From NCBI GenBank assembly GCA_005784505.1, contig VCAZ01000012.1:4903011-4967010 (forward strand): a DNA stretch of 64,000 nt, given 5' to 3'. The translations under genes and the position numbers were made by a program. How positions within the stretch are numbered: the first letter of the stretch is position 1; each line of letters opens with the position of its first letter. The notes under the pieces were generated by a model. It worked only from the letters and a program-made list of their open reading frames with translations. It was not told where the DNA came from and did no database searches. The DNA comes from Bagarius yarrelli. Its lineage: Eukaryota > Chordata > Actinopteri > Siluriformes > Sisoridae. Positions 1 through 10,126 of the stretch are shown here, piece by piece.

Positions 1-161
1 GAATGTTGGGTCACTGTCATGATGTATACATTGAGCAAAAAAATAATTGATCCTTTGCTGATTTTATACGTTTGCCCACTGACAAAGAAATTATCAGTCT
101 ATAATTTCAATGGTAGGTTATAAATTGAAAATGTTTTGCATTTTGATTTGCATTTTAATGA

Positions 162-440
162 GTAAAATAAGTGTTGGATCATCTATTAATCAGCAAGATT
201 TCTGGCTCCTAGGTGTCTTTTATACAGGTATTAAGTTGAGATTAGGAGCACTCGTAAAGGGGCTCTTTTAAAGAGAGTTCTTGGAGCCTTAATGACTTGG
301 AGACAATTTTGCAGAGGGATTTGCCATCAAGTACTAATTCTTGTTTTGCAAAGGGGTCAAAAACATATTTTACTCAGTAAAATACAAATCAATTTAAAAA
401 TTTATAAAAATGTGTTTTTCTGGTTGTTTTTATTTCGACT
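162..440 (+). mobile_element. Internally deleted Tc1-like transposon remnant
   Basis: Both ends of a common fish Tc1-like element are joined with almost all of the transposase missing. The left part has the terminal region (GGTGTCTTTTATACAGGT and an inverted GGAGCACTC / AAGAGAGTTC zone); at about 280 it jumps to the transposase 3' end (CTTAATGACTTGGAGACAA) and the right terminal region. The same family recurs at 26640-29200 and 39865-40045. It cannot encode a protein. Confidence 0.7.
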
Positions 441-699
441 CTCACTGTTAGTATAAACCTACTATTAAATTATAGACTGATCATTTCTTCTTCAGTGGAC
501 AAACATACAAAATCAGCAGGGAATCAAATTATTTTCCCTTTAATATAAATTTGTAAATTTGCAAAAGATTTTTCAGCTTTCTAAATAAATTCTTTTGCAG
601 TCATCATAAGTTACATCATTTATGGAGATGCAAGTCTAAGCTTGAAACCACCTCCACTTCACCAATGAGCTTATGTTTTAGATCATGAGCATCTTATGT

Positions 700-721
700 C
701 TCTCTCTCTCTCTCTTTCTCT

Positions 722-752
<31 letters not shown>

Positions 753-755
753 ACA
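700..755. repeat. (TC)n microsatellite
   Basis: A nearly pure CT/TC dinucleotide tract with a few interruptions. No function is implied. Confidence 0.9.
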
Positions 756-1729
756 ATTTAGTCTTTTTTTATCATCACAGTGGAGGTTAATCCTCCTTTG
801 TGTGGCTTATAATTATTACTATTATATTATTTTTCTTGAAGATGTAGCTGTACTTTAAAGGCTGTAGATGATGTCAGTGTGTTTTTATGACCCTGCTTTT
901 ACAAAGTTTTTACAATGCAAAACTCGTTTTTTTGTCTGCAATCGTGTGTGTGTTTGAATCTTGTTTGTCTATCTATATCATTTGCTATGTCTTTTTTCTT
1001 GTTCTTTTCCCTCTTACTCTGCAATGTCTATTCATAGCACTGATTTCTACTACATGCCTAAAAGCTTTTCCACAAACTCATTTCATGCTGTTTCACCGAC
1101 TCTCTGCTTTTAACAAGTTATAATTAATAATTTAAAACTTTTTTCTTTAAACTTGAAAGCAAGCAACAGAAAGGGCAAAGTTGCAAAGCATTGTTTTTTT
1201 TGTCAGTTACAAAAGACTATCAAAATTTTTTTACAATGAAATGCAAATGATGAAAGCAAGGATTTACATCTAATGATTGTTTAATATAAAGTTGTAACAG
1301 TAAGTCAGACTCAAGGCAGAGATTATGTGACATCAACAGGGAACCAGAGCTATTTTTGGAAACCTTTAATCCACAAGAGACTTGGAAATTGCTTGAAATC
1401 AACACATGAATAACTTGAACGCTAGAGATAAAAACAGTAAGTCACTTGTCCCTGACAGAACCCCCAATGGCCAATTCCTGGGGAGGGTGAACATATCGCC
1501 ATCGTGGGGGCCAGCCTCTGCTTCCTGGGGCTGGGTCCTGTGTGTGGGAGTTGTGGAATTTGGTTACCAGGTTTGAATCTAGAATGTCTTCTCTAGTTCT
1601 ATTCTATTCTAGTCGGCCACTGTGATGTCTTGACTTTAGAATTTTTTGACAGAGTATGTTGTGCCGCCCCCTATCACAATCAGAAGAGGGGGTTAGTCAA
1701 TAGGTCCAGGCTCTGTGTGCGATAGGGCT

Positions 1730-2300
1730 TTACCAACGAAACATGGAACTGAGGGTTCTCCAGCCCAGGGAAACAGGACTGCATTCGCACTGCAAGGGCG
1801 TGAGTTTCATGGAGGGTTGCCACAGGCCAGGCAATTCTGTGTGTATCGGCCCAGGATAGGAAACGGTTTCAAGAGTTCTGGTGGCTGTGTGGACCTCTGA
1901 CACTATGTCTTCGGGTATTCCAAAATAACGAAAGACTATCTCAGCTCTTTCCATTGCAGTGGGTAGTCCCTTTAATGGAACCAACCGACAGGATTTGGAG
2001 AATCTTTCTGCTGTTACTAGGACGCAGGTGTGGTTGTCAGAGGCCAGAAGAATTGGTGATAAAGTCGACTCCTAGATATGACTATAGACGTCGGGGAGGA
2101 GGGGTATGTTTTTCTGTGGGTTAGGTCCATTGCGTCTTGGACATGGCACATCCCCGACATCCTCTCACGTTCCTCTAAACATTGTTCGTTATACACAGCC
2201 ACCATAAGTGATCCTTCAGCAATGAAAGGGTTTGGTTGGTCCTGGGTTACCCGTGCCTGGGGAAGTGTGTGCAAAGTGAATCAGGGAGGTTCTTTGAGTG
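1730..2300 (-). pseudogene. Gypsy integrase region, broken
   Basis: Minus-strand reading frames here (1984-1730 and 2274-2017) contain stretches typical of fish Gypsy integrase, such as VPLKGLPTAMERAE followed by a region like the catalytic core. Short frames and stops show it is inactive. The same VPLKGLPTAM motif occurs in the second Gypsy copy near 32180, which supports the family call. Confidence 0.6.
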
Positions 2301-2404
2301 TTAGGAACATAAACATGACCTTTCTAGTAAAGCTGGTTCAGAGACTCTGTATCGAGCTCCCGATCAAGGACTATTCATTGAAGTGGACTTCTGCAGGAAT
2401 TATT

Positions 2405-2900
2405 TCAGGATTCTTTGGTGGCTCCTTTGGAGCGTGCAGACAGAGCAGCAGCCTTGATATTTTTTGTTCCTGGATGATAAGAAAACTTAAAATTGAAACT
2501 GCTAAAAAATAATGCCCAGCGGGCCTGAAGGGGGTTCAATGTTTTAGCTCCATGGAGGTATTCCAGGTTGCTGTGGACTGCAAAAAGGAATGGCTTGTTC
2601 CCTCCAGACAGTGCCTTACATTCTGACAAATCAAGTTTTATTACGAACAGGTCTCAGTTACCTATGTCATAATTCTGCTCTGCAGGCTTGAGTGTTCTAA
2701 AGAGAAGGCACACGGATGGAGGCAAGCAGGTTTTCTATGTTGTTGTGATAGTATGGCTCCGGCCAAGGGTGTTGAAGGAGGGGAGCTGTGGTGAAAGCCT
2801 TCTGTAGAGCTTCTGTAGAGATTGCATGGCTGCAGTGGCTTCGGGTGTCCACGAGAGGGACTTAGGCTTATTTTTAAGCAGGTTTGTCAGAGGCATGGTG
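2405..2900 (-). pseudogene. Gypsy RNase H region, broken
   Basis: The 2629-2405 minus frame has NLEYLHGAKTLNPLQARWAL, a stretch like the end of the Gypsy RNase H domain (compare NLEYLKSAKCLNSRQTCWAL in the copy at 32730-33287). Sequence between 2640 and 2900 continues the domain in other frames. Confidence 0.65.
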
Positions 2901-3108
2901 ATGGAGCTATAATTATGTATGAAACGGTAATAACAGTTTGTGAAACCTAGGAATCTCTGGAGTTATTTAACTATTGAGGGGCAAGGCAAGGTCTTTATGG
3001 CTTCTACCTTCCTCTCATCCATTTAAATATCTTGAGTATTGATATTATAACCGAGGAATTGAATTGATGATAGGTGCATTTTTCAGCCTTGACATACAAT
3101 TAATGGTC

Positions 3109-3324
3109 TCAAAGTCGTTGCAAGATCATCAAGACGTGACAGCAATGTTCGGTTTTATTTTGGGAAAAAAAGAGAATATTGTTAATGTAAACTAGCACGA
3201 AGTGATGTAGATAATCCTGGAACATCTTGTTCATATATATTTGTAATACAGAGGCATTTACAAGGCTGTAGGGCATGACCAGATATTCATAATGGCGAGT
3301 AGGAGTCACGAACGCAGTTTTCAA
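3109..3324 (-). pseudogene. Gypsy reverse transcriptase fragment, altered active site
   Basis: A 71-codon minus-strand frame contains the finger/palm block YEYLVMPYSLVNASVLQ and the catalytic box. The box reads YINN (about 3189-3178) where active Gypsy enzymes have YIDD, so both acidic residues are replaced. Flanking RT sequence is frameshifted. Confidence 0.75.
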
Positions 3325-3589
3325 ATTGTCTCCCTTACGTATTCAGATGAGGTTATAGAGGAAGGGGATATCAAACTTAATGGTAATTTTATTTAGTGCA
3401 TGAAAGTCTATACATTGCTATAGGCCCCCGTCCTTCTTCCCCAACAAAGAAGAAGCTAGACTCTGCTGGAGAAGTGGACAGTCTGATATACAGGGCTGTT
3501 GGAGGACTTCAAAAACATGCTCCTCCTTACCTTTTTTCTCTGGGATGGAGAGAGAGTGGATTCTGGTTTAAATGCTGTTTGCACAAAAG

Positions 3590-3960
3590 TCTTGCTGCTT
3601 ACTTGCACATTTATTTTTCTATTTACACATCTCTTATAATCTGGTTGGCGCTATTAAATATATTGTGCAGTGTTTCATTTTGTTTTTGCATTGTATGTTT
3701 TTGCACTGTCTAGAGTAATGTTTGTATTGTTATTTGCGCTGTCTGTTTTCCACTGTTTGCACACATGCACTTTATGTTGCTAAGACAAATTATTCTTAGT
3801 CTTTAGCTCTGTGTTGTTCTTCTGTTTTGTGGCTTTTTGTTGTTTTGTTTGGTTCTGTGTTGTTTTGTGTAGTAACATGGTTTTGGAGAAACATTGTTTT
3901 TTTTTACTGTGTACTGCATCTGCTATATATGGTTGAAAAAGACAAAGCTTTCTTCGATGG
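3590..3960 (+). mobile_element. LINE 3' tail-like insertion inside the Gypsy copy
   Basis: The segment is rich in TTGCACTGT/TTTGCAC words and ends with an ACTGTGTACTGCATCTGCTATATATGG-like stretch (shortened here: TATATATGGTTGAAAAAGAC), as in the non-coding tails of several fish LINEs. It interrupts the reverse transcriptase region. No coding part is left, so the clade is not assigned. Confidence 0.4.
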
Positions 3961-4518
3961 ACATGGATAACTAGGGCATGACGAATAGGCCTGGGGAGAT
4001 CGAGAAAGCAACTGGAAAAGTATTTATCTCCCTACCTCAGAATTTCTCTGGTGGACCAGGAGATCGAGGAAGCCATGTGAGCTATGAGCCAGGGTCATCC
4101 TAAAATGATCTCTGCAAATTTCCAGAACCAGTAAGCAGATTTTTTATCTATGTACATGCCCAACTTGTAGTTCAAGCGGACCCACATATGCTTAAACGTC
4201 TCCTCGTCTTAAAGGTTTACCAGTTATTAATTGGATTTTGTACAATACGTCATTGAGCTTCCTCTTAAGCTTGAGTCTGGTGCACAGATCGGCGGAGATG
4301 AAATTGCCGGCTGAGTCGATGAGGGCGTACACTAAAAGACAAAAGTGGGGTAGTGATTTGCACTACTATAGTAAGGGTTTTTATATTCATTGTGGAAGAA
4401 ACAACTGAACTCACCAGTGGACATGGTGATCTTGTGGGGCAATGTTCTCACCACAATGCCCTTCAGTTCCACAGTAAAGTCCTTGGGTCAGCCGGTGCTG
4501 ATGATCCATTGGTGTGAG

Positions 4519-5236
4519 TCAAGTGCTGTCAATCTGCATGAGCCTTGGGCATGGCTCTGGAGGATTAACTTTCTCGGTTTGACGAAAGAGTCGGACTAGA
4601 CTGGGAGTAATATTGTGGGGTAGACAGCTGTTCAGATGATTGGTAACACAAATAGAGAGTTCGACGAAACTCTCCAGACCCATCATGTTGTCATAGGCTG
4701 AGAGATAAATCTGCAACAGGGATTTAATCCTTGGCGGTAAGTCGTGGCTAAAGCACGCTTGTTCCACTAGATGCTGTGCGGAAACACAGAGCATAGTATT
4801 GTATGGAATTTTGACCTTGTTTTAAATATAATATTTGCTCACCAATCCTGGTATCACTGATCTGATGTCCAAACACCTCCCAGAAGTGAGTGAAGAAAGC
4901 CACCAGGGACTGCATTGCTGGTTTGTTCTGGTTCCATAATGATTTTGCCCATTGCAGAGCACAACCTGTTAACAAGGTAAGCAAAAGGTGCTTTTTCAGT
5001 CTGAAACTGGTGTGGCTGCATCTCCAGTGCGAGAGAGCACTGCATGAGGAAGCCATTGCATTTTTTTCAGCCAACCCAGAATATGGTGCAAGGTTTACAA
5101 TGGGGCAGACAGAAAAAAACATAGCTTGTGGGGCAAAAGGGACAGTAGTAGATGCTGTCGTTGCTGAAGTCGGAAGTAGCGCTTTTCGCTTCGCCTCCAC
5201 CAACTTCCGAAAGCGATCTTGGTCTGTTTGGTTCAT
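4519..5236 (-). pseudogene. Gypsy gag remnant
   Basis: The minus frame beginning at 5236 (MNQTDQDRFRKLVEAKR) and the frame 4794-4519, which ends PEPCPRLMQIDST, together cover a Gypsy capsid-type gag. A frame change near 4790 joins them, so the protein is not intact. The motif YLKQGQNSIQYYALCFRT is a typical gag block and recurs on the plus strand near 49050. Confidence 0.7.
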
Positions 5237-5519
5237 GATGGTATGGCCTGGTCTTCTGTATCAGTCAGACTTAAGGCAGAGATTAGGTTGAATCAAAAAG
5301 ACTAGTTTAAAAAAGTGGTGAGGTTTGGTGCAGTGGAATCAGCAAACAAACAGTCTTTACAAATAGCTTGAACTTAAAATAAGAAATCTGGAAATACCAG
5401 ACTTGACTTAGATACAAACTTGTAATCCACAGGAGACTTGAAAATCGCTTGGAAATAACACATAAATAACTTGAACGCTATACAAACAGTAAGTTACTTG
5501 AATAAGTCCCTTTACTCAG

Positions 5520-7372
5520 GGGAATCAAGATAAAGTGTCAGTATAAAAAGGCTGTTTAAGTAGGGTGGCTGAGGTGATCAGTGAATGTCAGTGTCAGGTG
5601 TGCATGATTATAATTCTGGTGAAAGGATAATTATTATGATTAGGACAGAAAAATTATCTCAGTCCTGATAATGACATCTTTATGCAATTAGTGCACAGCT
5701 GTTAACAAATTTCTTTATACATATGCAACTCACATGCAACGGTATGAAGCATGAATACAAATGTCAATTTGTAATTTTGCAATTTCTGTGATATGGACAA
5801 GCATAAAAATATACCTGGAATTTAAAAAAGCTGAAGAAATATAAAAGCTGAGCAAAATCTATATTTGGCATGCCTACAATGCAAAAGTAGTCAGAAGGCG
5901 TTGAATAATTTAGTTTTAGTTGAATTCCGGCTAGTCAGCATCTAATAAGCCAAAGTTGTTTTGGATACTTTTGTAACAAACTCTCTCTCGGAATCAAGGT
6001 GCGAGATACATCTATGGCATTTATAGTGCTGATAGGACATAATTATACACATAAATAGGAAACAGTGGTGTAAATATACAGGGAGCGGAGTATATATATT
6101 TTTCCAATCTCAAAACATTTTAAATTACAATATGACATGCCAGTAAATACCACAAGGTTCATAGCTGTGACCAGAAGTGAAATGAAGTTAAAAGTGTCAA
6201 AGTGGGGATTGACAGAGCAGTACTGTGATTGAGAGTCAGCACAATGACCTTTAAAGTGACTTGTCCATTATTACTGATTCAAGGTCTCCATGGGTGAGAA
6301 ATCACCCAGAGAAATGTTTGTAGCGGGTGCAGCATAGATCAGAATTTCACAGGATCTTTTTTGATTCTTGTGGTTAAGTGAGTTAATGGCACCCTAAATT
6401 TACTGTTTGGTGTATTGTTGCAAAATTGTGGGATTACATTTGCACAACATTGCATGTGGTGTAAAACAGTTACCTCAGACATTGTGAATAAATTTCAGGA
6501 ATTTGGAAAAATTCAAGACAGCATTGTTGCCAATTTTCTTTAAAATAATTAACAAGAAATTGTGTCTGGTATAGGTCTGGTCACGTTTTATGTGCAGTAG
6601 TACAATGGTTAGTGCTAATTTGCATGGAATTCACAGTCATTGGATGGCTTTGCTTTAATAGTTAAGGCAAAACTAAATCTGCATCATGAAATCCTGGAGG
6701 GACTGATATGCTCTATAATCAGCATATCAGACACCAGCTGAGTGGATGATTGTATTTAAAACTAATCTCTGCAAACAGCATTCAGATGACCTGCATGTTT
6801 GTGTATTAGAGCTAGGTGAAGAGCATATAAGTTTGCATCCGAAAGGTTCACTGTTATGAAAAAGGTGAAACTGATGTGAATCATCTACTGATCTGCCACC
6901 CAGACATTATGATCTCTGAGTTCTGGTATGATGCCGGTATTCTTCTTTGGTATGATGCCGGTAAGATGCTTTGAATTAATGATGGGTAAATTTCTGTAAT
7001 GACCTTTTAAGACACAACATTGTAGTCCTTTGTGTTTTTGTTTTTGTGGTGGTAATTAAATTCTTCTGTTTATGCAAAACAATCACTCCACGGAACCTCT
7101 ACATAAAAAGTGAAAACAATTTTGAATTTTTGTCAAATAAATAATTTCTTGGTGAAATCTCACATGTATTTTTCTTACATGACCCTGTGTATTAAACTGG
7201 TTGCAAAGTTTACTTTGCCTAAAACATGATGTTTTAGTCATGCATTGACAATTTACACAATTTTTATGGGTTTATATTTCTGTTTGGTAATTGACATAAT
7301 TGGGTGAATTATTGTATTCTATTGTATTGTAATTTAAAGGGGAGACAATTTGTTTCTTCTTTTAACTAAAAA
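5520..7372. other. AT-rich non-coding, presumed gabra2 intron
   Basis: I see no exon-like open stretch, no match to the missing 5' exons of gabra2, and no clear transposon. Given the gene direction, this is probably intronic DNA upstream of the first visible gabra2 exon. Confidence 0.5.
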
Positions 7373-7373
7373 A

Positions 7374-7412
<39 letters not shown>
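7373..7412. repeat. (ATT)n microsatellite
   Basis: About thirteen ATT/TTA units in a row, immediately left of the terminal inverted repeat of the next transposon. Confidence 0.9.
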
Positions 7413-7413
<1 letters not shown>

Positions 7414-7418
7414 TCTTT

Positions 7419-8674
7419 TACAACCCAAATTCTGGAAAAGTTGGGAGGGTTAGGGTTTTTAAATTTAAATAAAGTGGATACTAAAAGACTTTTTGAATGA
7501 CCTGAACCAATAATTTAAAGGCAGAAGCTCTCCAATCTGTGAGTGCAAAAAAAGTACTTGTTCACAAACAATGTTCCTCAATGTAAAATTGCAATGTCAA
7601 ATCTCATTGATGCATAACAGCATCAAAAGTCTCAGAGAAACTGATCTGAAATCTTTGTAGGATGCCTGTGGTCTTCAGGTCCTTAGGTCACTTTAAACCG
7701 AACATGGCGTCCCAGTTCAAAACAAAACGAGAAAACGAGAAAAGGTCCGAAGCGGAGGGAAAGGGGAAAGATTTTAAAACTTTCTAATAGCATGATTCTG
7801 TAATTGACATTACTAAATGGGCTCATCAATACTTTCAGAAACCACTGTAAAAAAAACACAATCTGCCATACCATATGCATATGCCAACTAAAGCTCTATC
7901 ATGCAAAAAAGAAGCCATATTTGAACATGGTCCAGAAGCTCTGTCATGTCCTGCGGGATAAGGTTCATTTAAAACTGACTAATTTAAAGTGAAAAAAAAA
8001 GTCAGACGAGTCCAAATTTGGCACTCTGTCCTAAAGAGGAGAGAGAGACCTTCCAGCGCATTCTTAACATTCAGTTTAAAGTTTTATCTGTTTGATGGTA
8101 TGGGGGTGCATTATGACATACGGTATGGGCAGCTTGCATATTTTGGAAGGCACTATGACTGCTAAAAGGTTTTAGAGCAGCATATGCTCCCCTCTAGATG
8201 ACGACTATTTTGACGACTAGGTCTTTTAGGTGTATTTCAGCAGAATCATGAAAAATCACATACTGCAGCTATTACAACAGCATGGCTTTCTAGAGGAGAC
8301 CAGAAACCTGGCATGGCTTTGTAGAGGAGACTGGGTGCTGAATTCTACCTTTAGAGAAAATCAAAAGAAAAATATGTCAAAGACAACCGCAAACCCTTCA
8401 GCAGCTGAAAAACTGTATCAGGAAAGCAAATTTCAACATCAAAACTCCAGAAACTCATAAACCTGATGCCCAGACATCTTCAAACTGTTTTAAATAATAA
8501 GAGGAGATGCAACACCATGGCAAAATGTTCCAACAATTTTGAGACCTGTAGCAGGCATCAAATTTAAAATGAGATAAAATATTCACATTTTAAAGTCTTA
8601 TGTTTGAAAGTCTTTTAGTTTTTATTGTATTCAAATTTTAAAAATGTCCCGTCTTCTCCGGAATTTGGGTTATA
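7419..8674 (+). mobile_element. Degraded Tc1/mariner-type DNA transposon
   Basis: The ends are inverted repeats: ACAACCCAAATTCTGGAAAA at the left and, in reverse complement, ATAACCCAAATTCCGGAGAA at the right (8647-8673), with TA at each border. The interior matches the layout of a common fish IS630/Tc1/mariner element; the last third (8230-8540) has the transposase C-terminal coding region with many stops. No intact frame remains. Confidence 0.75.
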
Positions 8675-9155
8675 TTACTAATATTATTGTTATCATATTT
8701 TGTTCACTGAATCTTTTTTTACCTAAATGGTATCTTGATTATGGTCTAAACTGTGCTCACACTGCTTAGACTCCCTCTTTCTCTGCCTTTTGGAAGTGTA
8801 AAATTTTCTAATGTTAAATTGGCAGAAAGATGTTTGACGAGGTCAACAGCGCAAACTAAAAAGAGGAAAACAGTTTGCAACATCAACAAAATTATAACAT
8901 TCTGGAGGTTGATTTTTCATTTGTATATAAATGTCAAGTGTATAGATATATAAAATATTATATTATAATATTACAAGCATGGCACCATGTCACATACTTT
9001 TGGCTGGCACTGAAATTATGGTTAATACGGTAAATGAGATCCAGTTCCAACAGTATTTCAAACTGAAAAGAACTTTGTTCAAATATTTGTTTGGTTTTTC
9101 TTTCTGTTTACTGCATTGTGTACTTTAACACTGACTGTGTGTGTTTTTCTGTCAG

Positions 9156-9376
9156 GAGTACACAGTGGATGTGTTCTTCCGTCAGCGCTGGACAGACGAG
9201 CGCCTGAAGTTCCACGGGCCAATGAACATTCTCCGTCTTAATAATCTGATGGCCAGTAAGATTTGGACCCCCGACACTTTTTTTCACAATGGTAAGAAGT
9301 CTGTGGCTCACAACATGACCATGCCAAACAAATTACTGCGGATCATGGAGAATGGGACACTTCTTTACACGATGAG
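9156..9376 (+). CDS. gabra2: gabra2 exon (221 bp): ligand-binding domain
   Basis: Acceptor TTCTGTCAG precedes GAG; the donor is ATGAG/GTATCC. The length of 221 bp is exactly that of the matching exon in GABA-A receptor genes. It encodes EYTVDVFFRQRWTDERLKF through LLYTM and leaves two bases of an Arg codon. It carries the loop with PDTFFHNGK and an NMT glycosylation sequon. Confidence 0.95.
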
Positions 9377-10082
9377 GTATCCATTATACATTTTGCATAT
9401 GTCAACCATTCTTTCATTCTGCTGTTAACTGTCTTTTTTGTGTATGTTCCAGGCTGAACTGTGCAGGCAGAATGTCCAATGCATTTGGAGGACTTTCCCA
9501 TGGACTCTCATTCGTGTCCACTAAAGTTTGGTAGCTGTAAGCTCAAATCTGTTTTTTTATGCCACCATTTAGGAGATTGTGCCCTTATTTAAAGAGGATT
9601 TTAGTTTAAACACAGTTTTATTTTTGCAGAATTCTCCACCGACTTTCTTTTTTTAATTATGACATTTTGTTAAAGGAATTTTGGAAACAAATTAGACATT
9701 TAGCCCAAACAAGGTTTCTGCATTGTTAGAATTAATTTCTAAAGCCTCTGTAATTTAAATAATTTCATAGATTACTTCTGTGTCTAGACGCATATACTCT
9801 GACAGAGGTGACTTATGTTTGGACAAGAAATGCCAAGCTTTCAGTAGAGGTGGCTCCAGATGGATCAAGGTTGAACCAGTATGACTTGAGGGGTCAAACT
9901 GTTGACAAAGAAACTATTAAATCTAGTACTGGTAAGTTAACAGTTAACTGCATTAGTTACTTTTATTTATAATTTGTAAAGACGAGTAATTCATTATGCT
10001 TAATCTTTTTTGGCATGCTTTTTTACAACATGCAAACTATAGAAAGATAGAAATATATATATATATATATCTATATATATAT

Positions 10083-10126
<44 letters not shown>

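Larger units (their letters stand above)
1291..5510 (-). mobile_element. Decayed Ty3/Gypsy LTR retrotransposon
   Basis: Read on the minus strand the order is gag (about 5236-4519), protease-like (about 4340-4200), reverse transcriptase (around 3324-3109), RNase H-like (about 2700-2405) and integrase-like (about 2300-1730), the order expected for Ty3/Gypsy. Candidate LTRs are related segments at 1291-1440 and 5255-5510, sharing CAAGGCAGAGATTA-like, CTTGGAAAT-like and AATAACTTGAACGCTA blocks. Every domain is broken by stops and frameshifts, so it is a dead copy. A LINE-tail-like insertion sits at about 3590-3960. Confidence 0.75.

Noticed and set aside
1..9155. Search for the missing 5' exons of gabra2
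   Set aside because: I found no match to the signal-peptide exon or to the 68-bp exon expected before the 221-bp one; they should lie upstream of the window.
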